The position numbers were made by a program, and so were the translations under genes. A DNA stretch of 64,000 bases from Plantibacter sp. ME-Dv--P-122b (GTDB lineage Bacteria; Actinomycetota; Actinomycetes; Actinomycetales; Microbacteriaceae). This document shows, in pieces, positions 50,169 through 57,146 of this stretch (position 1 is the first letter of the stretch; each line of letters begins with the position of its first letter). The notes under the pieces were generated by a model. It was not told the origin of the DNA, searched no databases, and saw nothing but the letters and a program-made list of their open reading frames with translations. Location: assembly GCF_030209375.1 (NCBI RefSeq), contig NZ_JARVSC010000001.1:1-64000 (forward strand). The letters run 5' to 3'.

Positions 50169-51266
50169 ATGGAGTTTGAAGAGCGTCTGGCCGCGTTGGC
50201 CACGAAGGTCCGCAATCAGCGGGCGGCCATCCAGACAGAAGAGGCCACGAAGAACGCATTCGTCATGCCGTTCATTTCGACGATTCTCGGCTACGACGTC
50301 TTCAACCCGATGGAGGTCGTGCCCGAGTTCACCGCCGACGTCGGGGTCAAGCGTGGCGAGAAGGTCGACTACGCGATCATGCGCGATGGCGAGGTGCAGA
50401 TCCTCATCGAATGCAAGAAGTCCACCGAGCCGCTCAAGATCGAGCACGCTTCGCAGCTGTTCCGGTATTTCTCGGTGACGAACGCACGGATCGCGGTGCT
50501 CACCAACGGTGAGGTGTACAACTTCTACACCGACCTCGACTCTCCGAACAAGATGGACGATCGACCGTTCCTCGTCCTCGATCTCGCGGACATCGACGAG
50601 ACGCTTCTGCCTGAGCTGCGAAAGCTGACCAAGGAGGTGTTCGACCTCGATTCGGTCATCAGCGCTGCTGAGGAGTTGAAGTACGTCGGCGCACTCAAGC
50701 GTTCGATCGCCGCCCAGTTCCGCGAGCCCGAGGAGGACTTCGTCCGGCTGTTCACCTCTCGTGTGTACGACGGTCGATTCACCCAGGACGCCCGTACACA
50801 GTTCACGACGCTCGTCGCGAAAGCGTCGAAGCAGTTCCTGAACGAGCAGGTGAACGATCGGTTGAAGACTGCTCTCGGAGCGTCGTACAGTGCGCCTCTC
50901 GGGGCTGAGGCTCCAGCCGAGTCGGTTGCAAGTGCCGGCGTCGCGGAGAGCGATCTCGACCGCGACACGGAGATCGAGACGACGCTCGAAGAACTCGAGG
51001 GCTACCAGATCGTGAAGGCGATCGCCTGCAGCGAAGTGAAACCGGAGCGAATCGTCCACCGCGACGCGAAGTCGTATTTCGCGATTCTGCTCGACGACAA
51101 CAACCGCAAGCCCATCGCCCGTCTCTGGTTCAACGGGAAGAAGCAGAAGTACCTCGGCCTCTTCGATGAGGCGAAGGTCGAGACGAAATATCCGCTGGAG
51201 ACCCTCGACAGCATCTACGAGCACGCAGAGTACATTCGGGCGAGTGTCCGGAGGCTGTCCGCCTAG
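50169..51266 (+). CDS. orphan HsdR-N-like nuclease domain protein
   Basis: 365 residues with the PD-(D/E)xK core of type I restriction HsdR N-termini: QTEEATKNAFVMPFISTILGYDVFNP (22-47), Asp67 in KVDYAI, and the E-x-K pair Glu81/Lys83 in ILIECKKS. No helicase follows and no HsdM or HsdS gene is nearby. The C-terminal half has a coiled stretch and a final beta-rich part (IARLWFNGKKQKYLGLFDE). GGAGGAAC precedes ATG 50169. Its codon use is visibly less GC-rich (AAG, GAG and AT-ending codons such as GAT, ATT) than its neighbours, consistent with horizontal gain. Such solitary proteins occur widely and are suspected defence or repair nucleases. Confidence 0.85.
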   Translation: MEFEERLAALATKVRNQRAAIQTEEATKNAFVMPFISTILGYDVFNPMEVVPEFTADVGVKRGEKVDYAIMRDGEVQILIECKKSTEPLKIEHASQLFRYFSVTNARIAVLTNGEVYNFYTDLDSPNKMDDRPFLVLDLADIDETLLPELRKLTKEVFDLDSVISAAEELKYVGALKRSIAAQFREPEEDFVRLFTSRVYDGRFTQDARTQFTTLVAKASKQFLNEQVNDRLKTALGASYSAPLGAEAPAESVASAGVAESDLDRDTEIETTLEELEGYQIVKAIACSEVKPERIVHRDAKSYFAILLDDNNRKPIARLWFNGKKQKYLGLFDEAKVETKYPLETLDSIYEHAEYIRASVRRLSA

Positions 51267-51321
51267 ATCCTGGGCGGGACGGTGCGGCGGCGAATCACAT
51301 CCTCGGAGTCGTCGCCTTGAG

Positions 51322-51352
51322 TTGACCTCAAGACCGATTGAGGTTCTACGGT
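51322..51352 (+). promoter_or_regulatory. SoxR-type MerR promoter
   Basis: TTGACC (51322-51327) and TACGGT (51347-51352) are separated by 19 bases, the long spacer of MerR-family promoters. Within it CCTCAAGACCGATTGAGG (51326-51343) matches the SoxR box outline CCTCAAG-N4-CTTGAGG. The -10 ends six bases before the ATG at 51359. Confidence 0.8.
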
Positions 51353-51358
51353 TGAAGC

Positions 51359-51898
51359 ATGACCATTCCCACCACGCCGTCCTCTGATCCCGATGCCCTC
51401 GCCCGCGCCGCGACCGTCGACGGGTTCAAGACGGCGTTCCGTGACCACCCGGCGGGCGTCGCGCTGATCAGTGCCTCGACCGACCGGGGAGACGTCGGGC
51501 TGACGGCGTCATCGGTCGCGTCGGTGGCCGTCGACCCGCCGATGCTGTCCTTCTCGGTCACGCGGGCGACGGGGTCCGCGGGCGGACTGTTGAGCGCGGG
51601 AACGGTCGTCGTCCACCTCCTGGCCGATCACCACCTGGAGGTCGCCAAGGCGTTCGCGAAGACGGGGGAGCCGCGCTTCACTCCGGAACAGCACTGGGAG
51701 CGACTCGCGACCGGCGAGCCCTATCTGCCGAGTGCCCGAGCGGCGCTGCGCTGCCGGATCGTGCAGACGGTCCCGGCCGGCAGCTCGATGCTCGTCATCG
51801 CCGAGGTGCTGGAGGTCATCCCGCCCGGCACGGACGCGCCGGCGCTGGTCTACCAGAACCGCAACTTTCACCGCCTGGAGTCCGACCCGCTCGGCTGA
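51359..51898 (+). CDS. flavin reductase family protein
   Basis: 179 residues of the FMN-binding split-barrel flavin reductases: FRDHPAGVALISAS, VGLTASSVASVAVDPPMLSFSVTRATGS, and VYQNRNFHRL at the end. Members reduce FMN with NAD(P)H for a monooxygenase or act directly on quinone-like compounds. The promoter carries a SoxR box, so induction by redox-cycling agents is expected; soxR itself is not in the window. Its TGA and the proline dehydrogenase stop on the other strand touch (TGATCA), leaving no intergenic base. Confidence 0.92.
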   Translation: MTIPTTPSSDPDALARAATVDGFKTAFRDHPAGVALISASTDRGDVGLTASSVASVAVDPPMLSFSVTRATGSAGGLLSAGTVVVHLLADHHLEVAKAFAKTGEPRFTPEQHWERLATGEPYLPSARAALRCRIVQTVPAGSSMLVIAEVLEVIPPGTDAPALVYQNRNFHRLESDPLG

Positions 51899-52861
51899 TC
51901 AGGCGAGGAGCGCGATCGGGCCGATGTCCGCGACCGCCTCGATGACCCGCTCGGGGTGCTCGGCGATCCGGTTCAGGACGTAGAGCCACCACTCGGGACC
52001 ATAGACGAGGTACTCGCGCGTCGCGAACCCGCGGCGGTGGAGGTCGTCGAGCAGTTCGGTGCCGAGTCCCTGGAGCATCTCGAACTCCACGTGCGGCTGC
52101 CGGAGGTCGTCGCCGAGCGCACCCTCGAGTGCGGCGACGAGGTTCGCGTCGTGGGTGGCGACGTTGACCCGGTGACCCGACCCCACGAGTCGCGTGACCA
52201 TGCTGATGTAGGCGGCGGTCATCGGTGCGGAGTCGCGGGGGTGGGCCACCTCGGTCGATTCGAGGAAGGCGCCCTTGACGACGCGGATCGGCCCGGGCCG
52301 ATCCAACACGCGGTCGAGGTCCGCTGGGGTGCGGTGCAGTCTCGCCTGCAGGGTGACGCCGGTCTCCGGGAACCGGTCGGCGATCTGCTCGTAGAGCGAC
52401 AGCACCAGGTCCGTGCGGTCGGAACCCTCGGCGGAGATCATGAGCGAGGTGCCGGCGTCCCGGGCCGCCTGTGCGAGCGCCAGGCCGTTGCGCAGGCCGA
52501 GCTCGGGGGAGACGACGGAACCGATGTGCGAGAGGTCGAGCGAGATCGTCGCGGTCTGGTCTGATTCGCTGATCCGGCGGGCGAGGTCGATGAACTCCGC
52601 GGTCTGTTCGTCGGCGACACGTGCGTCGCGGACGGACTCGCCGACGAGCTCGATGCTGCCGCGGTGTCCACGATCGGTGTTCGCTTCGAGGAGTTCCAGG
52701 GCGGAGGCTGCGTCCTCGCCGGCGATGTATCGCAAGGCGGCCCGCTTGGCGACGGCGGCGGCCTCGGGGTGAGCGAGGACCCGTGCTTTGAGGTCCTCGT
52801 CGAGGGCCCAGGCCCGCAGGGTGTCGGCGGCGCGCGACAGCGTCTCGTCGTTCATCAGCAT
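51899..52861 (-). CDS. proline dehydrogenase
   Basis: 320 residues of the monofunctional PRODH (PutA barrel) family; oxidises proline to pyrroline-5-carboxylate with FAD. Seen: SLDLSHIGS, TLQARLHRTPADLD, IRVVKGAFLES, VNVATHDANLV, and EFEMLQGLG. The C-terminal substrate motif reads EWWLYVLNRIAEHPER; the two adjacent Arg that bind the proline carboxylate in PutA-type enzymes appear as Asn-Arg. ATG 52861 lies six bases after TAGGGT, so this start and not ATG 52855 is preferred. No pyrroline-5-carboxylate dehydrogenase gene is adjacent. Confidence 0.9.
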   Translation of the reverse strand: MLMNDETLSRAADTLRAWALDEDLKARVLAHPEAAAVAKRAALRYIAGEDAASALELLEANTDRGHRGSIELVGESVRDARVADEQTAEFIDLARRISESDQTATISLDLSHIGSVVSPELGLRNGLALAQAARDAGTSLMISAEGSDRTDLVLSLYEQIADRFPETGVTLQARLHRTPADLDRVLDRPGPIRVVKGAFLESTEVAHPRDSAPMTAAYISMVTRLVGSGHRVNVATHDANLVAALEGALGDDLRQPHVEFEMLQGLGTELLDDLHRRGFATREYLVYGPEWWLYVLNRIAEHPERVIEAVADIGPIALLA

Positions 52862-52946
52862 GCTTCGACCCTATCCAGTCCTGGGTGGCGGTCCGGACGG
52901 CATCGGGGTCTGGGCTGCGTCGTCCGTGCGCGCTACGCTCGCTCAC

Positions 52947-53519
52947 GTGGCGAGCTTCGAGGAGAAACCGATCCTGGACCTCACGCTCGAGGAGTGGGAG
53001 GCCTACCTCGCCGGTGCGCCGAGCGACGCGGGCGTGCGGTTGAAGCTGCGGAAGAAGACCTCGAAGGCGTCGGGGATCACCTGGTCGGAGGCGCTCGACG
53101 TCGCCCTCTGCTACGGATGGATCGACGGCCAGAGCAAACGGTTCGACGACGACTACACGCTGCAGGCGTTCACACCGCGGCGGAAGAGCAGCCCGTGGTC
53201 GCAGATCAATCGGGAGCACGTCGCCCGTCTCATCGAGGAGGGGCGGATGCGTCCCGGCGGGCTCGCGGAGATCGAGCGCGCCAAAGCGGACGGGCGGTGG
53301 GACGTGGCGTACCGGCAGAAGGACGCCGTCGCACCGGATGATCTCCAGGCGGCCCTCGATGCGAATCCTGATGCGGCGGCCTTCTTCGCGACGCTCGGCC
53401 GCACCGACCGCTTCCGCGTCTTCTTCCGCCTGAGCAACATCAAGACGCCCGCGATCAGGGCCGCGCGCATCGCCGACGTGGTCGAGAAGGCCGCCCGTGG
53501 CGAGCAGCACTACCGCTGA
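52947..53519 (+). CDS. YdeI/OmpD-associated family protein
   Basis: 190 residues from GTG 52947, seven bases after TACGCT. Family marks: WLRLRKKTSKASGITWSEALDVALCYGWIDGQSKR-like segment (about 32-70), FTPRRKSSPWSQINREHVARLIEEGRM, and the C-terminal FFRLSNIKTPAIRAARIADVVEKAARGE. Function in bacteria is not established; members bind nucleic acid or peptides in some reports. Divergent from proline dehydrogenase; overlaps the next gene by one base (TGATG). Confidence 0.88.
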   Translation: MASFEEKPILDLTLEEWEAYLAGAPSDAGVRLKLRKKTSKASGITWSEALDVALCYGWIDGQSKRFDDDYTLQAFTPRRKSSPWSQINREHVARLIEEGRMRPGGLAEIERAKADGRWDVAYRQKDAVAPDDLQAALDANPDAAAFFATLGRTDRFRVFFRLSNIKTPAIRAARIADVVEKAARGEQHYR

Positions 53520-54145
53520 TGGTGGGCGGATTGGCGCGGATGGCGGTCTCACCGGGGACCGTGTGGCCGGTCGTCCACGAGGAGCGTCGGCGGCTCGTCG
53601 CGGACCTGTCGATGCTGGGCGATGAGCAGTGGGGGACGCCGTCGCTCTGCGCCGGATGGGACGTGCATGACGTCGTGGCCCATCTCGTCGACTCGGCGAA
53701 GACGACGCGGCTGGGATTCGCCCGACGCCTCCTCGCGGCACGGTTCGACTTCGACCTCGACAACGCACGCGGGATCGAGCGGGAGCGGAGGGACGACCCG
53801 CAGGAGACGCTCCGCGCGCTGGCCGACGCCACCGAGCTGACATGCACCCCGCCGGCGAACCTCGCGACCAGGCTCGTCGAGGCCATCGTGCACGGCGAGG
53901 ACGTCCGTCGGCCGCTCGGCATCAGCGCGGACTACCCGACAGCCGCGGTCCTCGTGGCATTGGAGTACCAGCTCCGGACCGGCGTCTCGATGGGCGGTGG
54001 CAAGGAACGCGCCCAGGCGGTCCGGCTTGTCGCCGAGGACGCCGGGGCGAGCTGGGGTGCGGGCGACGAGGTCCGGGGCTCGGCGCTCGACCTGTTGCTC
54101 ACAGTGTCAGGGCGACCGACCGGGCTGGCGTTGCCTGGGCGGTGA
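53519..54145 (+). CDS. maleylpyruvate-isomerase-like mycothiol-dependent enzyme
   Basis: 208 residues of the MDMPI/DinB-like fold: LVADLSMLGDEQWGTPSLCAGWDVHDVVAHLVDSA near the N-terminus, with His in DVHDVVAH fitting the metal site, and VEAIVHGEDVRRPLG giving the second and third ligands (His, Glu/Asp). The C-terminal SCP2-like domain is short. Such enzymes use mycothiol in isomerisation or detoxification. ATG 53519 overlaps the preceding TGA by one base. Confidence 0.85.
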   Translation: MVGGLARMAVSPGTVWPVVHEERRRLVADLSMLGDEQWGTPSLCAGWDVHDVVAHLVDSAKTTRLGFARRLLAARFDFDLDNARGIERERRDDPQETLRALADATELTCTPPANLATRLVEAIVHGEDVRRPLGISADYPTAAVLVALEYQLRTGVSMGGGKERAQAVRLVAEDAGASWGAGDEVRGSALDLLLTVSGRPTGLALPGR

Positions 54146-54207
54146 GGAAGAAGCTGGAAGTCACTTGCGTGCACCTTCCCCGTTGACCGACGTGCCTGGG
54201 CTCGGCT

Positions 54208-54230
54208 GCCCTTCGACAGGCTCAGAACGG
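54208..54230. repeat. CTGAGCTTGTCGAAG-family half-repeat at the HNH stop codon
   Basis: GCCCTTCGACAGGCTCAG (54208-54225) includes the TCA that is the TGA stop of the HNH gene on the minus strand. It lies between converging genes. Confidence 0.85.
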
Positions 54231-55493
54231 TGCTGTGTCCGGCTCTGTCCGATGGTGTTTCCCGTCGGGTGTCGTCCAGTCGAGTACACCGCCGGGTCCG
54301 TGGTCGAGGTTCCACCCGGGGAGATGCTTCATCCGGTGGTGATGTCGGCAGAGGCAGGCGAGATTGCCGACATCTGTTGTGCCGCCGTCCTGCCAGGCGA
54401 CCGAATGATCGAGGTCGCAGGCTCTGGCGCGTCGACCGCAACCGGGCGCCCGACAGGTGCCGTCCCGGAGGCGGACCGCGCGTTGCAGGTCGGCCGGAAC
54501 GCGGTATTGATTCCGCCCGACGGAAAGGACTGCGCCGGTTTCCGGCTGGACGAGGATCCGGGTGAAGCTTGGGGCGTTCACTGCTATACGGGCGGCGGTC
54601 TCGGGGTCGATCGGACCGTAGCCGTCGAGCATGCCGGGTGCGTCGGATACTCCGGCCATGGTGAGCGCCGGGACGGTGATCTGTACGGTCGGCTTGATGT
54701 GCTCCTGGACCTCGATCGGGTGCGGGAGCACCGGGCTCGACATGACGGCTTCCGGAGTCACACCGGTGAGCGCGAGCGCCGCTAGCGCGTCGGCCTGCAG
54801 TTGTGCGCAGGTGCGAGTGTCACCCGCATTGCGCGACTCCGCTGCCGCGGCCTCGACGCGCTCCGCGATGCCCTGCGCGATGGGCGCCGTGGTGAACAGG
54901 TGCACCCACGCCATGCCGTCGGCCGCGGGCTCGAACTCGACCCGGCGGTCGGCCTCCGACCGCCGGGCGCGTGCGGTGATGGACTCGGGGTGGAGCCGTT
55001 CGCGCAGGACGCGGGCGCGTCTCCGCAGGTTCGCGTTGGTGGACTCTTCCGCAACCGGCAGGACCTCAGCTAGGAACACCGCCCGCCCTGCTGTCGGCAC
55101 GTCACTGAGTTGGTCGACGATCGTCTGCGCGTGCCGGGCCGAGATGCGCCCGGCCTCGAGCGACTCGAGCACTGCTGGGGCTTCGTTGACGAGGCGTTCC
55201 GCGTAGTCCGTCGCCCGCTGGACCGTCTGCTCAGGCGTTCGGGTCGCCATGGCGAGGGCCGCGCAGGTGGAGCGGCGGGAGAGCGCCAGGCGCTCGGCCG
55301 GCGGGAATGCGGCCGGAACGACCGAGTCTGCGAACGCGTCGGCATAGGCGGCGGAACGGGCGAGCAGACGCGCTTTCCGTGCGTCCAGGACGGCTTGCTG
55401 CCGGTGGATCTCCGCCCACTCGTCCGAGAACTCCGCGAGCTGCGCGGCGTATTCGTCGCCTGCGCGGATCGCAGCGGAGGTGGTCTCGGACAT
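54222..55493 (-). CDS. DUF222 and HNH endonuclease domain protein
   Basis: 423 residues. A helical DUF222 region (about 60-300; AALAMATRTPEQTVQRATDYAERL, ARHAQTIVDQLSDVPTAGR, RRVEFEPAADGMAWVHLF) precedes a C-terminal HNH domain (about 350-400) with CRAPGCGRRARACDLDHSVAWQDGG, a central Asn in VGNLACLCRHHHRMKH, complete for metal binding. These multi-copy actinobacterial proteins are thought to be nucleases, possibly of mobile (13E12-like) origin. ATG 55493 has no strong ribosome site. Its stop lies in a repeat and an array of the same repeat lies directly upstream (55564-55761). Confidence 0.9.
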   Translation of the reverse strand: MSETTSAAIRAGDEYAAQLAEFSDEWAEIHRQQAVLDARKARLLARSAAYADAFADSVVPAAFPPAERLALSRRSTCAALAMATRTPEQTVQRATDYAERLVNEAPAVLESLEAGRISARHAQTIVDQLSDVPTAGRAVFLAEVLPVAEESTNANLRRRARVLRERLHPESITARARRSEADRRVEFEPAADGMAWVHLFTTAPIAQGIAERVEAAAAESRNAGDTRTCAQLQADALAALALTGVTPEAVMSSPVLPHPIEVQEHIKPTVQITVPALTMAGVSDAPGMLDGYGPIDPETAARIAVNAPSFTRILVQPETGAVLSVGRNQYRVPADLQRAVRLRDGTCRAPGCGRRARACDLDHSVAWQDGGTTDVGNLACLCRHHHRMKHLPGWNLDHGPGGVLDWTTPDGKHHRTEPDTAPF

Positions 55494-55563
55494 GGGACAA
55501 GTTCACCATGGACCACTGACATTCCAGATGCCGAGTTGCGCCGGTTGTGGAAGTTGCTCGTGT

Positions 55564-55761
55564 GCCCTTCGACAAGCTCAGGGACCGGGAGAAGATCACC
55601 GGAGCAGGAGGTTCCTCGTGTGCCCTTCGACAGGCTCAGGGACCGGAAGGGGTCTGCCGGATTGGCGAGGTTTCCTCGTGGGCCCTTCGACAGGCTCAGG
55701 GAACGGGGGAAGGGCGCCCGATTCTCGGGTCCGTGTTCCCTTCTGCAGGGTCAGGGACCGG
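55564..55761. repeat. array of four CTGAGCTTGTCGAAG-family repeats
   Basis: GCCCTTCGACARGCTCAGGG-type units start at 55564, 55622, 55682 and about 55736, 57-60 bp apart. Copies one to three share an upstream TTSCTCGTG as well. The 300-bp gap 55494-55792 holds only this array. Not CRISPR: few units, degenerate, and the same unit is scattered through the window. Confidence 0.85.
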
Positions 55762-55792
55762 AGGAGGGCACTCGACGAGCGACCGGACGGGG

Positions 55793-56224
55793 TCAGACGG
55801 CCCGGGCGAGCAGGTCCGCGACGCGCTTCGCGACGGCGTCGTTCCACGCGGTGACCCCGAACGCGGTCGGCCACAGGTCGCCGTCGTCGAGCTTCGCGGA
55901 GTCGTTGAATCCGATGGTCGCGTAGCGCGCCTTGAACTTCGCCGCCGCCTGGAAGAACACGACCGCCTTACCGTCGGCACCGACGTAGGCGGGCATGCCG
56001 TACCAGGTCTTGGCCGCGAGGCCGGAGTCGCCGCCCATGATCAGTTCGTGCAACGGCTCGGCGATCGCACGGTCCGCGTCCTCCATGTCGGCGATCGCGT
56101 CGACGACGGCCTGCAGCGCCTCCTCGCGACTCGCGGCCGCCTTCAGCTCCTTGGCGCGCTCCTTCATCGCCACGCGTTCCTCGGCGCTGAATCCGCTCTT
56201 CGTGCTCGACTGCTTCTCGGCCAT
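55793..56224 (-). CDS. DUF1801-like protein (YdhG/iron chaperone type)
   Basis: 143 residues. An N-terminal basic helical part (SAEERVAMKERAKELKAAASREEALQAV) precedes a DUF1801-like fold (LHELIMGGDSGLAAKTWYGMPAYVGADGKAVVFFQAAAKFKARYATIGF). The WYGMPAY motif is typical. Function unproven; relatives are called iron chaperones by homology to frataxin-like folds. GGAAGGA precedes ATG 56224. Confidence 0.85.
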   Translation of the reverse strand: MAEKQSSTKSGFSAEERVAMKERAKELKAAASREEALQAVVDAIADMEDADRAIAEPLHELIMGGDSGLAAKTWYGMPAYVGADGKAVVFFQAAAKFKARYATIGFNDSAKLDDGDLWPTAFGVTAWNDAVAKRVADLLARAV

Positions 56225-56313
56225 GTCGGCGTCCTTCCGTTCGGGGCTGTGGTCCGCCTCTCACGGTAGCCCTGAGAGCCCCACGGCGCTTCTCGAATCC
56301 TGCTCAGCCCAGT

Positions 56314-56371
56314 GAGTCGCCCAGAAGTGCTCGAAACGAGGCCGAAAACGGACCGATCCGGGCGACTCAGC
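56314..56371. repeat. 58-bp inverted element, copy B
   Basis: GAGTCGCCC (56314-56322) and GGGCGACTC (56360-56368) form the ends; the interior GCCGAAAACGGACCGATCC parallels copy A. The TGA stop of the adjacent TetR gene (56369-56367) is supplied by the right arm. Confidence 0.8.
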
Positions 56372-57014
56372 CGTCCAGCGCGCCCGGTCCGAGCACCGAC
56401 TCCACGATGACCCGGATCGCGTACTCGCTCGTCTCGGCGAGGTCGACGTCCGCAGGGTCGATGAGCCACTGGACCTGCAGGCCGTCCATGACCGCCAGGA
56501 TCGACGCCGCCGCACGGTGGATCGTCTCGGGCGCATCCACGCCCCGCTCGGCGCACACCACCTCGAACGCCTCCGCGATCTCACGCCGCAGGGTCCGGTA
56601 GCGGTCGTCGAAGTAGTGCCTGGCCGGGTGGTCCTCGGTCACCGACTCAGCCGACAGGACGACGAACGCCTGCACGATCCCGGCGCGCTGCGCGTTCGCG
56701 GCTGCGGTGCGGATCAGGTGCTTGAACAGGTCGATACCGCCGGGGATGTGCTGGTCGTCGAGGTCCTGGACGTCCGTCGCGTCGCGATAGCTGAGCACCT
56801 CGAGGAGCAGCTGGTCCTTCGACCCGAAGTGGTGCAGGATGCCCGCCGGCGTCATGTCGACGAGCTCGGCGATGTCGATGAGGGTGCCGTTCGCGTACCC
56901 CTTGGCGCCGAAGACGTCCAGCGCGGAGCGGACGACCTCTGCTCGCCTCGCCACGGTCGCCGGGCGTGGCTGGGCCGGTCGTTTCGCCGTGTTCTGTCGT
57001 TTCACCGTGCTCAT
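56367..57014 (-). CDS. TetR-family regulator of the ABC/GH3 operon
   Basis: 215 residues. The HTH (about 24-70) reads VVRSALDVFGAKGYANGTL, AELVDMTPAGILHHFGSKDQL. The C-terminal ligand domain is of a common actinobacterial type. Divergent from the SBP-ABC-GH3 operon with a perfect 26-bp palindrome between them. Its stop is inside the 58-bp element copy B, so the last residues may have changed when the element arrived. A sugar- or glycoside-derived inducer is the likely signal. Confidence 0.92.
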   Translation of the reverse strand: MSTVKRQNTAKRPAQPRPATVARRAEVVRSALDVFGAKGYANGTLIDIAELVDMTPAGILHHFGSKDQLLLEVLSYRDATDVQDLDDQHIPGGIDLFKHLIRTAAANAQRAGIVQAFVVLSAESVTEDHPARHYFDDRYRTLRREIAEAFEVVCAERGVDAPETIHRAAASILAVMDGLQVQWLIDPADVDLAETSEYAIRVIVESVLGPGALDG

Positions 57015-57063
57015 GGTGTCCGTTCCGCGGGGGCCTCGATGCGCCCGACACTACCGCGCTTGC

Positions 57064-57089
57064 TAACTTACTGAATGGTCAGTAAGTTA
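57064..57089. promoter_or_regulatory. TetR operator, perfect 11+4+11 palindrome
   Basis: TAACTTACTGA-ATGG-TCAGTAAGTTA with all eleven pairs matched, unusually AT-rich. It lies 50 bp upstream of the TetR start and 58 bp upstream of the SBP start. Confidence 0.9.
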
Positions 57090-57146
57090 TCACCGAATCC
57101 CGACTTGCGCCGCACTGCCGCAGCGCACACCCAAGAGGAGAAAGCG

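Noticed and set aside
49563-51224. 553-residue antisense frame across HIT and nuclease genes
   Set aside because: It spans two convincing plus-strand genes and shows no recognisable motif.
55564-55761. CRISPR-like regularly spaced repeats
   Set aside because: Only four degenerate units, no cas genes, and the same unit occurs singly at many other sites.
57075-57146. N-terminal extension of the binding protein starting inside the TetR operator
   Set aside because: The 24 extra residues would precede a normal lipoprotein signal; AAGAGGAG marks ATG 57147.
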